Below are positions 63,818-64,000 of a stretch of 64,000 bases of DNA, one piece after another (position 1 is the stretch's first letter; each line of letters opens with the position of its first letter). The stretch is from positions 248,001-312,000 of the forward strand of contig CAVSZK010000021.1 of the NCBI GenBank assembly GCA_963732415.1, written 5' to 3'. Below the pieces are notes generated by a model. It was not told where the DNA came from. It did no database searches and was given only the letters and a program-made list of their open reading frames with translations. The position numbers and the translations under genes are program-made. Source of the stretch: RPQJ01 sp963732415. Its GTDB lineage: Bacteria > Pseudomonadota > Gammaproteobacteria > Steroidobacterales > Steroidobacteraceae.

Positions 63818-64000
63818 ATGTTCCCCGCCAGCATGAAAATCGCCGGGTTCGACCCCGAACTCGCGGCCGCGCTCGATCACGAGCGCGTACGCCAGGAAGA
63901 ACACATCGAGCTGATTGCCTCCGAGAACTACGCGAGCCCGCGTGTACTCGAGGCACAGGGCTCGGTGCTGACCAACAAGTACGCCGAGGGTTACCCCGGC
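63818..64000 (+). CDS. glyA: Serine hydroxymethyltransferase, N-terminal fragment
   Basis: Translation from the ATG at 63818 gives 61 residues before the window ends. RQEEHIELIASENYASPRVL and GSVLTNKYAEGYPG are the diagnostic N-terminal blocks of GlyA, the PLP enzyme making glycine and methylene-tetrahydrofolate from serine. GGAG (63809-63812) is 5 bp upstream; a second ATG at 63833 is less well placed. TACAAT (63786-63791) may be the -10. Glycine and C1 units feed purine synthesis, but no regulatory RNA for that is evident in the leader. Confidence 0.93.
   Translation, partial: MFPASMKIAGFDPELAAALDHERVRQEEHIELIASENYASPRVLEAQGSVLTNKYAEGYPG

Noticed and set aside
63322..63834. Overlapping open frames of 85-170 codons in the ettA-glyA gap
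   Set aside because: They consist of translated repeat copies (the VHGGSRAASMPRDA-like string also appears at copy A), so they are repeat artefacts and not genes.

Overview
The window is a dense, high-G+C stretch of a gammaproteobacterial chromosome. Gene content and order point to the Xanthomonadales/Steroidobacterales/Nevskiales side of the class. Supporting signs are the run rlmN-pilW-rodZ-hisS-yfgM-bamB-der, the queA-tgt-yajC-secD-secF block, an iscS/scaffold/iscA group without hscBA or fdx, a MetX-family enzyme resembling Xanthomonas serine O-succinyltransferase, a 180-kDa-type NAD-glutamate dehydrogenase and a fused isobutyryl-CoA mutase. This placement is by recognition of protein families, not by a tree. 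I see no prophage, transposase, CRISPR array or rRNA operon.

Layout. 1-1.8 kb: the 3' end of a nitronate monooxygenase, a broken SDR gene and an atypical SDR. 1.9-8 kb (minus): gpmA, the very long gdhB and a MarR regulator. 8-15.7 kb (minus): a compact run, read from 15.65 kb down, of thiolase, SDR reductase, HSD10-like dehydrogenase, ETF-ubiquinone oxidoreductase, acetoacetyl-CoA synthetase and zapE. This fits short and branched-chain acyl-CoA/ketone-body oxidation feeding electrons to ubiquinone. 15.9-19.4 kb (plus): icmF, which belongs to the same acyl-CoA theme. 19.5-24.4 kb: mixed housekeeping genes (plsC-like, xerD, dsbC, fdxA, a Nudix gene, tRNA-Leu, an L,D-transpeptidase-like gene). 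24.4-30.9 kb (plus): queuosine synthesis (queA, tgt), Sec membrane factors (yajC, secD, secF) and terC.

30.9-43.97 kb: an APC permease and suhB (minus), then a long plus-strand block with many 4-bp start/stop overlaps: trmJ, iscS, a one-cysteine scaffold-like protein, iscA, ndk, rlmN, pilW, rodZ, hisS, yfgM, bamB, der. 44-54.6 kb: a MetX-family acyltransferase, an M23 peptidase with xseA (minus), guaB-guaA-tadA (plus), mltF (minus), tRNA-Ser, an FHA protein of the type VI TagH family (minus) and a DUF1820 gene. 54.7-64 kb: purL, two poorly characterised genes, hutH and ettA (minus), a repeat-filled 560-bp intergenic region, and the start of glyA.

Most of the window is conserved housekeeping sequence. 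I did not find a convincing undescribed multi-gene system. The most unusual structure is a dispersed non-coding repeat present three times (19408-19520, 63352-63468, 63538-63638). Its core is conserved, but the flanking arms differ between copies while each pair remains self-complementary. Other points are a decayed SDR gene, an SDR lacking the catalytic Ser and Tyr, the one-cysteine Fe-S scaffold homologue, an orphan TagH, and very tight divergent gene pairs (mltF/tRNA-Ser, suhB/trmJ).
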